64,000 bases of DNA, from positions 3,030,470 through 3,094,469 of the forward strand of contig NC_134526.1 in assembly GCF_027942865.1 (NCBI RefSeq), in the 5' to 3' direction. Positions 22,002 through 34,440 of the stretch are shown in pieces. This DNA comes from Odontesthes bonariensis (Eukaryota; Chordata; Actinopteri; Atheriniformes; Atherinopsidae). Numbering within the stretch: position 1 is the first letter of the stretch; each line of letters starts with the position of its first letter. A model generated the notes under the pieces. It searched no databases. It was not told the origin of the DNA and was given only the letters and a program-made list of their open reading frames with translations. Both the position numbers and the translations under genes were made by a program.

Positions 22002-23948
22002 TTAGTCCACCTCCTCAATAGTCGGCCCTTGGCTGTCAGCCCTCGCCTGCTCTCTGCACCCAGCGGGCATCCCTCCCTGGGGCATCCCTCCCTGGGGCAT
22101 CCCTCCCTGGTACAGCTTGCTGATGACGGGCTGGCACACCTTCTCCAGCTCTTTCTGCTTGTCTTGGTACTCGTCTTTCTCAGCCAGCTGGTTGTTCTCC
22201 AGCCAGGCGATGGTCTCCTCACACTTCTCGGCCACCTTCTTCTTGTCCTCCTCGCTGATTTTGCCCTTCAAGCTCTCGTCTTGCACGGTGCTCTTCACGC
22301 TGAAGGCGAAGGACTCCAGGGAGTTCCTGGCGGCCATTTTGTCCCTCTGCAGGTCGTCCTCGGCTTTGTATTTGTCAGCGTCCTGCACCATCCTCTCGAT
22401 CTCCTCTTTGCTCAGCCGGCCCTTATCGTTGGTGATGGTGATCTTGTTCTCTTTGCCGGTGCTTTTGTCCACTGCCGACACGTTCAAGATCCCGTTGGCG
22501 TCGATGTCGAAGGTGACCTCGATCTGCGGGACCCCCCTGGGAGCGGGTGGGAGTCCCGTCAGCTCGAACTTGCCCAGCAGGTTGTTGTCCTTGGTCATGG
22601 CCCTCTCCCCTTCGTAGACCTGGATCAGGACCCCGGGCTGGTTGTCAGAGTAGGTGCTGAACACCTGGGTTTGTTTGGTGGGGATGGTGGTGTTGCGTTT
22701 GATCAGGGACGTCATCACCCCTCCGGCCGTCTCGATACCCAGGGACAGAGGCGCCACGTCCAGCAGCAGCAGGTCCTGAACGTTGCCCGAGGTGTCGCCC
22801 GAGAGGATGGCGGCCTGGACGGCGGCGCCGTAGGCCACCGCCTCGTCCGGGTTGATGCTCTTGTTCAGCTCCCGGCCGTTGAAGAAGTCCTGCAGGAGTT
22901 TCTGGATTTTGGGGATTCTGGTGGAGCCTCCCACCAGGACCACGTCGTGGATCTGGCCCTTGTCCATTTTGGCGTCCCTCAGGGCTTTCTCCACCGGCTC
23001 CAAGGTTCCCCTGAACAGGTCGGAGCACAGCTCCTCAAAGCGAGCCCTGGTGATGGAGGTGTAGAAGTCGATGCCCTCAAACAGAGAGTCGATCTCGATG
23101 CTGGCCTGGGAGCTGGAGGACAGGGTCCTCTTGGCCCTCTCACAGGCTGTGCGCAGCCTCCTCAGGGCTCTCTTGTTCTGGCCGATGTCCTTCTTGTGCT
23201 TCCTCTTGAACTCCTCCACAAAGTGGTCGACCATGCGGTTGTCAAAGTCCTCTCCGCCCAGGTGAGTGTCTCCGGCCGTGGCCTTCACCTCAAAGATGCC
23301 GTCTTCGATGGTCAGGACGGACACGTCGAAGGTGCCCCCGCCCAGGTCAAAGATCAGGATGTTCCGTTCCCCGGACTTGCCTTTGTCCAGACCGTACGCG
23401 ATGGCGGCCGCCGTCGGCTCGTTGATGATCCGCAGGACGTTGAGTCCCGCGATGACGCCCGCGTCTTTGGTGGCCTGTCGCTGGGAGTCGTTGAAGTACG
23501 CCGGGACCGTGATGACGGCGTTGGACACTTTTTGGCCCAGGTAGGCCTCGGCGATCTCCTTCATCTTCACCAGGACCATGGAGGAAACCTCCTCGGGGTA
23601 GAAGGCTTTGTCCTCCCCTTTGTACTCTACTTGTATTTTGGGCCTCCCTCCCTCTGAAACCACCTTGAAGGGCCAGTGCTTCATGTCCGCCTGCACCACC
23701 GGATCGTCACACTTTCTCCCGATCAGTCTCTTGGCATCAAACACGGTGTTGCTGGGGTTCATGGCCACCTGGTTCTTGGCTGCGTCCCCGATCAGCCTCT
23801 CGGTGTCGGTGAAGGCCACATAGCTGGGGGTGGTCCTGTTGCCCTGGTCGTTGGCGATGATCTCTACTTTTCCGTGCTGGAAAACCCCCACACAGGAGTA
23901 GGTGGTGCCCAGGTCGATGCCGATCGCTACGCCTTTAGCTGCAGACAT
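22002..23948 (-). CDS. hsp70: Heat-shock protein 70 kDa, copy 3 (648 aa)
   Basis: Intact cytosolic Hsp70 with all signature motifs and the EEVD terminus. The tail has three GGMP units, one more than copies 1 and 4. It carries DAKMDKGQ and FNGRELNKS, shared with copy 4, and LSKEEIER, shared with copy 2, so it mixes variants of both neighbours. Synonymous changes are also few. Expected role and regulation are as for the other copies. Confidence 0.97.
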   Translation of the reverse strand: MSAAKGVAIGIDLGTTYSCVGVFQHGKVEIIANDQGNRTTPSYVAFTDTERLIGDAAKNQVAMNPSNTVFDAKRLIGRKCDDPVVQADMKHWPFKVVSEGGRPKIQVEYKGEDKAFYPEEVSSMVLVKMKEIAEAYLGQKVSNAVITVPAYFNDSQRQATKDAGVIAGLNVLRIINEPTAAAIAYGLDKGKSGERNILIFDLGGGTFDVSVLTIEDGIFEVKATAGDTHLGGEDFDNRMVDHFVEEFKRKHKKDIGQNKRALRRLRTACERAKRTLSSSSQASIEIDSLFEGIDFYTSITRARFEELCSDLFRGTLEPVEKALRDAKMDKGQIHDVVLVGGSTRIPKIQKLLQDFFNGRELNKSINPDEAVAYGAAVQAAILSGDTSGNVQDLLLLDVAPLSLGIETAGGVMTSLIKRNTTIPTKQTQVFSTYSDNQPGVLIQVYEGERAMTKDNNLLGKFELTGLPPAPRGVPQIEVTFDIDANGILNVSAVDKSTGKENKITITNDKGRLSKEEIERMVQDADKYKAEDDLQRDKMAARNSLESFAFSVKSTVQDESLKGKISEEDKKKVAEKCEETIAWLENNQLAEKDEYQDKQKELEKVCQPVISKLYQGGMPQGGMPQGGMPAGCREQARADSQGPTIEEVD

Positions 23949-25215
23949 CTTGGCTGTGTTGGCTTTGTGTCCTAAAGGTGCAGAGACACAAATGAGCAGG
24001 AGCGTGAGAAAAGTAAGTGAACATCTGCAGCAGCTGTTGGAGCTTCAGCTGTTTTCTATCAAAAGAAACTGAGTCCCAGCATCAGAGGACTGAGGTCATA
24101 CAGAGTGAATGCATCACTAAGTCTTTTTACTTCAAATCACATGAATTAAATATATCAACAAAGAACAAAAACAAAACCATTTAACTGTTAAATCTTCAAC
24201 AAGACACAATTATTTAGATTAGAGATACTCATTGCGCGGCTCCTCAAGCTTTAATTGGCGGCTCGCACTCGCATAGTAGCTTATAACAATCTGGTAAAAA
24301 TAACAATATTTTTTTTCAAATAACATACAGAGAATACTGCACAGTATTAAGTATTTTTATTAATTATTAATTAAGGCTTAATGGTGTTTCCTAAAGAGGG
24401 AACTGTTAAACCTGGCAACGCAGCCCGCTTAAACCACCTCAGACTTGACCGCAGAGCACGCTAGCTCCTTTAGCCAGCGCGAGATGCAGGCACCATGGAT
24501 CGGTTTTTAATTAAAAAAGGGCAAAAATCAGCACAAAAACCATGCTCATCTTGAATGTCTCACTATGATTACAACAACAAACTACAAATACAACATGAAG
24601 AAAGTCGAGCACATGCACGCCAGCTTCCACTCATCCCAGTATTAAGGTAAATGTGGTCTGAATTGAAAATGTATTGGCTGTGTTGTTCCTTTTTTTGTGG
24701 GATGTTTTATATGTAGAAATGCATATTTGCAAAAGGGGACTTTAGTATGTTGTGGTAAAAGTGGCTCTTCCCTTGATTTTGCTGCCAATGTGGCTCTGGT
24801 GAAATAAATTAGTGAGTATCACTGGTTTAGATATACACAATAAGCTTCTGTTCACTTTAATGTTACAGAACCGCAAAATTAGTCAGAAAAGCAGGTTACT
24901 GACAGATTTGAACAGTTCTGTGATAAGTCAGAGCTTCTTGTATTCTTACTGTACAAAACAAGTATGATTATACAAACATTTTATTTTTAAATAAAATAAC
25001 TAAGTAGTCATAAATTATTTATTTTGGAGTTAACAAACAGAAAAATATACATAAGTAGACCTTTAAAATAGGGAAAACTTTAGATGAGCACTTACTCTGG
25101 CTGGAAGTTAAAAATGAAGATGGATTTGAATTAAAATCAGTTCCTCTCCGCGGCGCAGCTCGTCTGCAGCTCGTCTTCAGCTCCGGTCTTCTGTGTCTCT
25201 TCTCGGATCTCTTCT
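23949..25215 (-). other. hsp70 copy 3 5' UTR with probable intron
   Basis: Conserved donor (boundary 25096/25095) and acceptor (boundary 23972/23971) predict a 1124-base intron that includes the hAT MITE at 24220-24824. The first exon has a private 12-base duplication (CAGCTCGTCTG repeated near 25157-25180). Confidence 0.6.
24220..24824. mobile_element. hAT MITE in the hsp70 copy 3 5' UTR intron
   Basis: Same element at the same site as 13809-14408, with flanks ATTTAGAT and GTTTAGAT. The identical insertion point and the shared mismatch in the right target copy show that units 2-4 inherited one insertion rather than gaining it separately. Confidence 0.85.
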
Positions 25216-25248
25216 TGTCTGAACTGCCGGTGTTCACCTCCAGTACCG

Positions 25249-25372
25249 TTTTTATTCTTCTTCGCTCCCTTCTCGTTGTTTCTCGAGCTTTCCGTTGACT
25301 CTCTTGTCCAATCACAGCTCGGCGCGGCGCTCTGCGTCATGACGTCATCTGCGAGAAGTTTCTCCTGCCTTC
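25249..25372 (-). promoter_or_regulatory. hsp70 copy 3 heat-shock promoter
   Basis: TATA-like at 25255-25249, proximal heat-shock element (TTC 25270, TTC 25280, GAG 25285, TTC 25290), inverted CCAAT 25308-25312, CRE 25340-25347, distal heat-shock element (GAA 25355, TTC 25360, TTC 25370). Confidence 0.75.
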
Positions 25373-27265
25373 TCGTCGCTCAGAGAAATCGTTGTGTGTT
25401 AAAGTGTTAAACAGAAAAATATTGTTATAGATCATTTAAGATTCATCCTCTAAATACAGTAAGAGTGACAGTGAATATGGACAGACTGATGTTGAAAAGC
25501 TCCGTGAAAAATTCAAGTAAATCAGGAAACAAATCTACTTTAAAACCAAACGTTAATTGAAAACTTCTTAATATTTCTTTAAAATCTAAAATCTGTTATT
25601 GGATAACAAGATTTAATCCATGCCGAACATTTTAGAAGACATTAGAGATTATTATGAATTAGCGGGTTCTTTTCACAACTCTGTAAAATAACCAGGAGAC
25701 CAGAAAATGCTTTAAAACGGTCATTTTTTTAAATGGAGTCTTGGTGCACAGTGTCTATGTTTGGAGAAAGAGACATTTAATCAACATTTACATATAAAAT
25801 TGGATATTTTTATTTGAAAGTGAGGTCAGTGTGTTGATATTTACGACAAGTGCTTAAAAATTCAAAATAATTCACAAAACATAAGCCTTTTAGACTTTTT
25901 CTTCCATCAGAGTATACTCTTTAATAGTTTATTTGTGTATTTTTATTTATGGCCTCGTGCAGGTGCCATATCTTTGTGTTGATGATCAGCTCAAATAATT
26001 TCATTTTCATAGCACCAATTCCCAACAAAAGACATCTCAAAGCACTTTAATTAAACTTGTTTAATTTATTTTTAAAGTCCAAACAGTTCGACCCAGTTAT
26101 TTTCCAAATCAGCGTTTGGTTGCTGGAGCTGGTAAAGATAGTTTTCAATATTTAATGAAGTGTTTCAGCTGCTCAGGTTGGTAAAACTGTCAAAGAAAAC
26201 AGAGTGAAATAGTAAAATGAGCACATGCTGAGTCTTTAGTTTCTTCTGGATGTGAAATATCTACATTATTAGAATATAAACACAATTAATGGGATCCTAA
26301 ATGTAAGGGGGAAATTATTACCATAAGGAGCATTAAAACCTTTTAATTAGGTACAAGATTTGGAAAAACACAACTTTTTAACACTAGAAATGCAATCAAA
26401 ACCAATTAATCAAAACCAAAGACAAACAATGAATGTGAGAACATTTTCAAACTCTTTAAAGTCTCAGTTTTGTCTTCTTTAAGGAGTTGAACAAGGAGGC
26501 AGGCTGAACATTTACTGTAGATGTGACATAACTCTGTGTTCCTCGGCGTAGTTTGGAGATGAATTAGGTCAACAGGATGTGTTCATTCTCTCACCTGAGA
26601 GCTAAACATCTGCTGTAATATGAAAGGTGGTAAAACTAAAGTTCTACAGTGTTGTTATGTTAGTTGTTTCCACCAGATGTCACCAAAGTTTGGATGTTTT
26701 AAATCAGCGAACAGCAGGAAAATATTGACCAGACTCAGATTTATTTTGTTTCCTGCCTTTATAAAAACATTAATGATTTTCTTTTTAATTATTAGTAACA
26801 TAGAAGATAATGCAGTTGTTGTTTTATTAAAACAGGGATAAATAAGTTGAACTGTTTGGTATTTATTAGTTTGAAATGTCGTAAACTTTATAAACTTACC
26901 TTCAGTCATTTTAACTTTATTTTTAAAGTCCAAACAGTTCGACCCAGTTATTTTCCAAATCAGCGTTTGGTTGCTGGAGCTGGTAAAGATAGTTTTCAAT
27001 ATTTAATGATGTGTTTCAGCTGCTCAGGTTGGTAAAACTGTCAAAGAAAACAGAGTTAAAGAGTAAAATGAACACATGCTGATACTTTAGTTTCTTCTGG
27101 ATGTGAAATATCTACATTATTAGAATATAAACATAATTAATGGGATCCTAAATGTAAGGTGGAAATTATTACCATAAGGAATACTAAAACATTTTAATTA
27201 GGTACAAGATTTGGAAAAACACAACTTTTTAACACTAGAAATGCAATCAAAACCAATTAATCAAA
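25373..27265. other. hsp70 unit 3 upstream block
   Basis: AT-rich, no gene seen. Both copies of the 335-base direct repeat are present (about 26062-26400 and 26918-27265); the second runs into the next LINE. Confidence 0.7.
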
Positions 27266-29124
27266 ACCTTCACCAGCCCCAACAGCCCAACAGGCGGAGT
27301 CTCCCCCAGCCCCAGTGGGAAACCCCCAGCCTTCGCCCCCCCGGACCCCACCCAGCCCCCAGCTCTGGACTCCTCACTTCTGGATTTCCCTGACAGGATG
27401 AAGAGCCTTCTCAATATTGGAATACAATTGACTCCACGCCAAAATCCCATATTCTTCCCCCCTAACATCCCACCTCATCCAGCCCCTCCCATTCCACCAC
27501 GTCCATCACGTTGGAAACAACCCTCAAACAAAAGTCACCAAGCCTCCCCACCTCCTGTGAATCATCATATCTGTGAGTCTGACTGATATGTGCCGGGTCC
27601 AGGCTGTAATACTGATATCAAGAATGCTCTTCCCCAGATAAAGTCAGGGCCCTATGGAGTTCAGACAGCCTTTTCAATCCCTGTGATGACAGCTAACAGA
27701 AAAGTGGTCAAACTGGTGAGAAATAAAACAGGTTCAGTTAAATCTACCAATCTATTGAATATAGTGTGTCAACCCCGAAACACACCAGTATCACCTGTTG
27801 TCTCCACGAGATTAGCCCTACTCAATATCAGATCACTAGCCAACAAATCCCTCGTAGTAAATGACATGATCACGACCTATAATCTAGACTTTTTATTTCT
27901 TAGTGAAACATGGCTGACTGAATGTAGCTGTGATACCATTCTCAATGAGGCCGCACCAACAAATTTCAGTTTTATCAATAAGTGTGGAAGTGGTAAGAAG
28001 GGCGGGGGAGTTGCCGCCATTTTTAAATCAGTCTTTCAGTGCAAAGAAATTTTACTTGGTGATTTTAGCTCTTTTGAATATCTCTGTTTTTTAGTAAAGG
28101 GAGATCCAAAAGTTATCTTCCTAATCATTTATAGACCACCAAGATACCCAGGAACTTTCTTTGCTGAGTTTGCTGAACTGCTGTAAGTTATCTGCACTGA
28201 CTATAACTTTTTTATCATAACTGGGGATTTTAACATTCACATGGACAATAACATGGACACTAATGCCAAAGAACTCTGCTCTCTACTTGACACTTTTGGC
28301 CTCCTTCAACATGTGAATGGACCCACACATACTCGAGGCCACACACTGGATCTGGTTATCTCTAAAGGTGTTGACATTTCTTCTGTTGATATCAAGGACT
28401 TGGCGCTCTCTGATCATTTCTGTCTGTTCTCTGACTTACAGTTAACTCCAAACATTCAGTTAACCCGTGTGTCTGTTAGAAAAAGGTACATAAATGAGAA
28501 TACCAGTGCTAAGTTTATGGAAGTTATAGCTGTCATCAACTGCGAGTGCAGAGACAGTTGATGAACTCTTAGATAACTTTAACTTGAAAATCTCAAATGT
28601 CATGGATACTGTTGCACCTGTTAAAAATAAGATGATCTTGAGCAGAAAGCGAACACCATGGAGGAACACTATTATGGTAAAGGCTTTGAAAACAGAATGC
28701 AGGAAAGCAGATGAATGGCGAAAAACTAAACTTCAAACTCACCATGACCTCTACAAACAAAGTCTTTGTAATTTTAACCACGGGTTACTCCGGGCTAGAC
28801 AGCAACACTTATCTGAAATGATTAATAAGATCATCAACAACACTCGTGCTCTGTTTGCTATGGTTAATAAGCTGACAACCCCCCCAAAACAGATAGTTTC
28901 AGAACTCTGTTCCACAGAGGAATGCAATGAATTTGTTTGTTTTTTCAATGAAAACATCAAATCTATAAGGCTAAATATCAACATAATAAAATGACGCAAT
29001 CCTTAAAACCACCTAGGAATCAATCAACTATGATGTCAGAATTCAATACAGTTGACCAAAAAACCATAGAAGAAACAGTCCAGCATCTTAAACCATCGAC
29101 ATCCTGTCTTCGACATCTACTCTT
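27266..29124 (+). mobile_element. L2-like LINE fragment between hsp70 copies 3 and 4
   Basis: It includes the proline-rich leader and the endonuclease region with no hAT insertion. The frame 27590-28186 is open through IIYRPPRYPGTF and then stops at CTGTAAGTTATC, the stop shared with unit 2. A private 2-base loss near 28530 shifts the frame again. It is fused at about 29124 to the MITE half, as in units 1 and 2, so the RT is missing. Confidence 0.85.
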
Positions 29125-29125
29125 T

Positions 29126-29326
29126 TGAACGCATATTGTTCTGAGAAGCAAAACGCTTTATTTTTTAAACCCCAGCCAACTAGCCGGACTACCTTCATCA
29201 ACACCAAAACGAGGCTGGAACTCTGCTCACAGGACGCAGCAGGGGGTAAGAAGATGTTCAGAAATGATGCTGCTGATATGGGATGTCATACAGCTTCATG
29301 TCAAAAGAGGCGAACTGTCCCTTTAA
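29126..29326. mobile_element. Right half of a TTAA-flanked MITE (unit 4)
   Basis: Same half element and LINE junction as in units 1 and 2. Confidence 0.7.
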
Positions 29327-29393
29327 TCATCTGATATTTGAAAATTAAATATTTTTCACAAGAACAACCTTAGTTATTCAATTCATTTTAATC

Positions 29394-29399
29394 TTTATT
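29394..29399 (-). terminator. Polyadenylation signal of hsp70 copy 4
   Basis: AATAAA on the gene strand at the position conserved in all four units. Confidence 0.7.
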
Positions 29400-29613
29400 G
29401 CAATGCCCAGCACAACAGGGATGAAAACACTCATCCAAACATTCGTCATTCTTATTCCACATGAACCAAACATACTGACATTAAATATAAATGTATAGTT
29501 TCTGTTCAAACTCCAGAAGATATTAAAAATATTTACAGTTCTTAAAGTGTCTGTGGCACACGAGGCAGGAGCTCAGAGTTAAGCAGAGATCAGAGTCCAC
29601 ATTAAGGGCCACC

Positions 29614-31545
29614 TTAGTCCACCTCCTCAATAGTCGGCCCCTGGCTGTCGGCCCTCGCCTGCTCTCTGCACCCAGCGGGCATCCCTCCCTGGGGCATCCC
29701 TCCCTGGTACAGCTTGCTGATGACGGGCTGGCACACCTTCTCCAGCTCTTTCTGCTTGTCTTGGTACTCGTCTTTCTCAGCCAGCTGGTTGTTCTCCAGC
29801 CAGGCGATGGTCTCCTCACACTTCTCGGCCACCTTCTTCTTGTCCTCCTCGCTGATTTTGCCCTTCAAGCTCTCGTCCTGCACGCTGCTCTTCACGCTGA
29901 AGGCGAAGGACTCCAGGGAGTTCCTGGCAGCCATTTTGTCCCTCTGCAGGTCGTCCTCGGCTTTGTATTTGTCAGCGTCCTGCACCATCCTCTCGATGTC
30001 CTCTTTACTCAGTCGGCCCTTATCGTTGGTGATGGTGATCTTGTTCTCTTTGCCGGTGCTTTTGTCCGCCGCCGACACGTTCAAGATCCCGTTGGCGTCG
30101 ATGTCGAAGGTGACCTCGATCTGCGGGACCCCCCTGGGAGCGGGTGGGAGTCCCGTCAGCTCGAACTTGCCCAGCAGGTTGTTGTCCTTGGTCATGGCCC
30201 TCTCCCCTTCGTAGACCTGGATCAGGACCCCGGGCTGGTTGTCAGAGTAGGTGCTGAACACCTGGGTTTGTTTGGTGGGGATGGTGGTGTTGCGTTTGAT
30301 CAGGGAAGTCATCACCCCTCCGGCCGTCTCGATACCCAGGGACAGAGGCGCCACGTCCAGCAGCAGCAGGTCCTGAACGTTGCCCGAGGTGTCGCCCGAG
30401 AGGATGGCGGCCTGGACGGCGGCGCCGTAGGCCACCGCCTCGTCCGGGTTGATGCTCTTGTTCAGCTCCCGGCCGTTGAAGAAGTCCTGCAGGAGTTTCT
30501 GGATTTTGGGGATTCTGGTGGAGCCTCCCACCAGGACCACGTCGTGGATCTGGCCCTTGTCCATTTTGGCGTCCCTCAGGGCTTTCTCCACCGGCTCCAA
30601 GGTTCCCCTGAACAGGTCGGAGCACAGCTCCTCAAAGCGAGCCCTGGTGATGGAGGTGTAGAAGTCGATGCCCTCAAACAGAGAGTCGATCTCGATGCTG
30701 GCCTGGGAGCTGGAGGACAGGGTCCTCTTGGCCCTCTCACAGGCTGTGCGCAGCCTCCTCAGGGCTCTCTTGTTCTGGCCGATGTCCTTCTTGTGCTTCC
30801 TCTTGAACTCCTCCACAAAGTGGTCGACCATGCGGTTGTCAAAGTCCTCTCCGCCCAGGTGAGTGTCTCCGGCCGTGGCCTTCACCTCAAAGATGCCGTC
30901 TTCGATGGTCAGGACGGACACGTCGAAGGTGCCCCCGCCCAGGTCAAAGATCAGGATGTTCCGTTCCCCGGACTTGCCTTTGTCCAGACCGTACGCGATG
31001 GCGGCCGCCGTCGGCTCGTTGATGATCCGCAGGACGTTGAGTCCCGCGATGACGCCCGCGTCTTTGGTGGCCTGTCGCTGGGAGTCGTTGAAGTACGCCG
31101 GGACCGTGATGACGGCGTTGGACACTTTTTGGCCCAGGTAGGCCTCGGCGATCTCCTTCATCTTCACCAGGACCATGGAGGAAACCTCCTCGGGGTAGAA
31201 GGCTTTGTCCTCCCCTTTGTACTCTACTTGTATTTTGGGCCTCCCTCCCTCTGAAACCACCTTGAAGGGCCAGTGCTTCATGTCCGCCTGCACCACCGGA
31301 TCGTCACACTTTCTCCCGATCAGTCTCTTGGCATCAAACACAGTGTTGCTGGGGTTCATGGCCACCTGGTTCTTGGCTGCGTCCCCGATCAGCCTCTCGG
31401 TGTCGTTGAAGGCCACATAGCTGGGGGTTGTCCTGTTGCCCTGGTCGTTGGCGATGATCTCTACTTTTCCGTGCTGGAAAACCCCCACACAGGAGTAGGT
31501 GGTGCCCAGGTCGATGCCGATCGCTACGCCTTTGGCTGCAGACAT
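29614..31545 (-). CDS. hsp70: Heat-shock protein 70 kDa, copy 4 (643 aa)
   Basis: Intact cytosolic Hsp70 with all signatures and EEVD. It has two GGMP units, as in copy 1. Private changes are Asn for Thr in AFNDTERL (ATPase domain, about residue 47), Ala for Val in SAADKSTG (substrate-binding domain) and Ser for Thr in [14 protein letters not shown] and GRELNKS are shared with copy 3, LSKEDIER with copy 1. It is the outermost unit on the upstream side, and its 5' flank continues into unique sequence, so it probably keeps the ancestral upstream context. Confidence 0.97.
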   Translation of the reverse strand: MSAAKGVAIGIDLGTTYSCVGVFQHGKVEIIANDQGNRTTPSYVAFNDTERLIGDAAKNQVAMNPSNTVFDAKRLIGRKCDDPVVQADMKHWPFKVVSEGGRPKIQVEYKGEDKAFYPEEVSSMVLVKMKEIAEAYLGQKVSNAVITVPAYFNDSQRQATKDAGVIAGLNVLRIINEPTAAAIAYGLDKGKSGERNILIFDLGGGTFDVSVLTIEDGIFEVKATAGDTHLGGEDFDNRMVDHFVEEFKRKHKKDIGQNKRALRRLRTACERAKRTLSSSSQASIEIDSLFEGIDFYTSITRARFEELCSDLFRGTLEPVEKALRDAKMDKGQIHDVVLVGGSTRIPKIQKLLQDFFNGRELNKSINPDEAVAYGAAVQAAILSGDTSGNVQDLLLLDVAPLSLGIETAGGVMTSLIKRNTTIPTKQTQVFSTYSDNQPGVLIQVYEGERAMTKDNNLLGKFELTGLPPAPRGVPQIEVTFDIDANGILNVSAADKSTGKENKITITNDKGRLSKEDIERMVQDADKYKAEDDLQRDKMAARNSLESFAFSVKSSVQDESLKGKISEEDKKKVAEKCEETIAWLENNQLAEKDEYQDKQKELEKVCQPVISKLYQGGMPQGGMPAGCREQARADSQGPTIEEVD

Positions 31546-32812
31546 CTTGGCTGTGTTGGCTTTGTGTCCTAAAGGTGCAGAGACACAAATGAGGTGGAGC
31601 GTGAGAAAAGTAAGTGAACATCTGCAGCAGCTGTTGGAGCTTCAGCTGTTTTCTATCAAAAGAAACTGAGTCCCAGCATCAGAGGACTGAGGTCATACAG
31701 AGTGAATGCATCATCAAGTCTTTTTACTTCAAATCAAATGAATTAAATATATCAACAAAGAACAAAAACATAACCATTAAACTGTTAAATCTTCAACAAG
31801 ACACAATTATTTAGATTAGAGATACTCATTGCGCGGCTCCTCAAGCTTTAATTGGCGGCTCGCACTCGCATAGTAGCTTATAACAATCTGGTAACAATAA
31901 CAATATTTTTTTTCAAATAACATACAGAGAATACTGCACAGTATTAAGTATTTTTATTAATTATTAATTAAGGCTTAATGGTGTTTCCTAAAGAGGGAAC
32001 TGTTAAACCTGGCAACGCAGCCCACTTAAACCACCTCAGACTTGACCGCAGAGCACGCTAGCTCCTTTAGCCAGCGCGAGATGCAGGCACCATGGATCGG
32101 TTTTTAATTAAAAAAGGGCAAAAATCAGCACAAAAACCATGCTCATCTTGAATGTCTCACTATGATTACAACAACAAACTACAACTACAACATGAAGAAA
32201 GTCGAGCACATGCACGCCAGCTTCCGCTCATCCCAGTATGAAGGTAAATGTGGTCCTAATTGAAAATGTATTGGCTGTGTTGTTTCTTTTTTTGTGGGAT
32301 GTTTTATATGTAGAAATGCATATTTGCAAAAGGGGACTTTAGTATGTTGTGGTAAAAGTGGCTCTTCCCTTGATTTTGCTGCCAATGTGGCTCTGGTGAA
32401 ATAAATTAGTGAGTATCACTGGTTTAGATATACACAATAAGCTTCTGTTCACTTTAATGTTACAGAACCGCAAAATTAGTCAGAAAAGCAGGTTACTGAC
32501 AGATTTGAACAGTTCTGTGATAAGTCAGAGCTTCTTGTATTCTTACTGTACAAAACAAGTATGATTATACAAACATTTTATTTTTAAATAAAATAACTAA
32601 GTAGTCATAAATTATTTATTTTGGAGTTAACAAACAGAAAAATATACATAAGTAGACCTTTAAAATAGGGAAAACTTTAGATGAGCACTTACTCTGGCTG
32701 GAAGTTAAAAATGAAGATGGATTTGAATTAAAATCTGTTCCTCTCCGCGGCGCAGCTCGTCTTCAGCTCCGGTCTTCTGTGTCTCTTCTCGGATCTCTTC
32801 TTGTCTGAACTG
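31546..32812 (-). other. hsp70 copy 4 5' UTR with probable intron
   Basis: Donor (boundary 32693/32692) and acceptor (boundary 31569/31568) are conserved, giving a 1124-base intron that contains the hAT MITE at 31817-32421. Confidence 0.6.
31817..32421. mobile_element. hAT MITE in the hsp70 copy 4 5' UTR intron
   Basis: Third copy of the element described at 13809-14408, at the same site with the same flanking target copies. Confidence 0.85.
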
Positions 32813-32834
32813 CCGGTGTTCACCTCCAGCACTG

Positions 32835-32958
32835 TTTTTATTCTTCTTCGCTCCCTTCTCGTTGTTTCTCGAGCTTTCCGTTGACTCTCTTGTGCAATCA
32901 CAGCTCGGCGCGGCGCTCTGCGTCATGACGTCATCTGCGAGAAGTTTCTCCTGCCTTC
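32835..32958 (-). promoter_or_regulatory. hsp70 copy 4 heat-shock promoter, CCAAT box altered
   Basis: TATA-like 32841-32835, proximal heat-shock element (TTC 32856, TTC 32866, GAG 32871, TTC 32876), CRE 32926-32933, distal heat-shock element (GAA 32941, TTC 32946, TTC 32956). The inverted CCAAT box is GCAAT here (32894-32898), the only one of the four units in which it is changed. Confidence 0.75.
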
Positions 32959-34440
32959 TCGTCGCTCAGAGAAATCGTTAGAAGTGTTAAACAGAAAAAT
33001 ATTGTTTTAGATCATTTAAGATTCATCCTCTAAATACAGTAAGAGTGACAGCGAATATGGACAGACTGATGTTGAAAAGCTCCGTGAAAAATTCAAGTAA
33101 ATCAGGAAACAAATCTACTTTTAAACCAAACGTTAATTGAAAACTTCTTAATATTCCTTTAAAATCTAAAATCTGTTATTGGATAACAAGATTTCATCAA
33201 TGCCGAACATTTTAGAAGACATTAGAGATTATAATGAATTACCGGGTTCTTTTCACAACTCTGTAAAAATAACCAGGAGAATAGAAAACGTTTTAAAACG
33301 GTCATTTTTTAAATGAAGTCTTGGTGCACAGTGTCTATGTTTGGAGAAAGAGACATTTAATCAACATTTACATATAAAATTGGATATTTTTATTTGAAAG
33401 TGAGGTCAGTGTGTTGATATTTACGACAAGTGCTTGAAGATTCAAAATAATTCACAAAACATAAGCCTTTTAGACTTTTTCTTCCATTCAGATTATACTC
33501 TTTAATAGTTACTGTGTGTTTATTTGTGTATTTTTATTTATGGTTTGGCCTCATGCAGGTGCCATATCTTTGTGTTGATGATCAGCTCAAATAATTTGAT
33601 TTTCATAGCACCAATGCCCAACAAAAGACATCTCAAAGCACTTTAATTAAACTTGTTTAATTTATTTTTAAAAAGTCCGAACAGTTCAACCCAGTTATTT
33701 TCCAAATCAGCGTTTGGTTGCTGGAGCTGGTAAAGATAGTTTTCAATATTTAATGATGTGTTTCAGCTGCTCAGGTTGGTAAAACTGTCAAAGAAAACAG
33801 AGTTAAATAGTAAAATGAACACATGCTGTTACTTTAGTTTCTTCTGGATGTGAAATATCTACATTAGTAGAATATAAACATAATTAATGGGATCCTAAAT
33901 GTAAGGTGGAAATTATTACCACAAGGAGCATTAAAACCTTTTAATTAGGTACAAGAATGGAAAAACACAACTTTTTAACACTAGAAATGAAATCAAAACC
34001 AAAGACAAACAATGAATCTGAGAACATTTTCAAACTCTTTAAAGTCTCAGTTTTGTCTTCTTTAAGGAGTTGAACAAGGAGGCAGGCTGAATATTTACTG
34101 TAGATGTGACATAACTCTGTGTTCCTCGGCGTAGTTTGGAGATGAATTAGGTCAACAGGATGTGTTCATTCTCTCACCTGAGAGCTAAACATCTGCTGTA
34201 ATATGAAAGGTGGTAAAACTAAAGTTCTACAGTGTTGTTATGTTAGTTGTTTCCACCAGATGTCACTAAAGTTTGGATGTTTTAAATCAGCGAACAGCAG
34301 GAAAATATTGACCAGACTCAGATTTATTTTGTTTCCTGCCTTTATAACAACATTAATGATTTTCTTTTTAATTATTAGCAACATAGAAGATAATGTAGTT
34401 GTTGTTTTGTTAAAACAGGGATAAATAAGTTGAATTGTTT
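32959..34440. other. hsp70 unit 4 upstream block
   Basis: Homologous to the upstream blocks of units 1-3, with only one copy of the 335-base repeat (about 33660-33995). Homology ends near 34440-34500, where units 1-3 instead join the second repeat copy. No gene seen. Confidence 0.7.
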
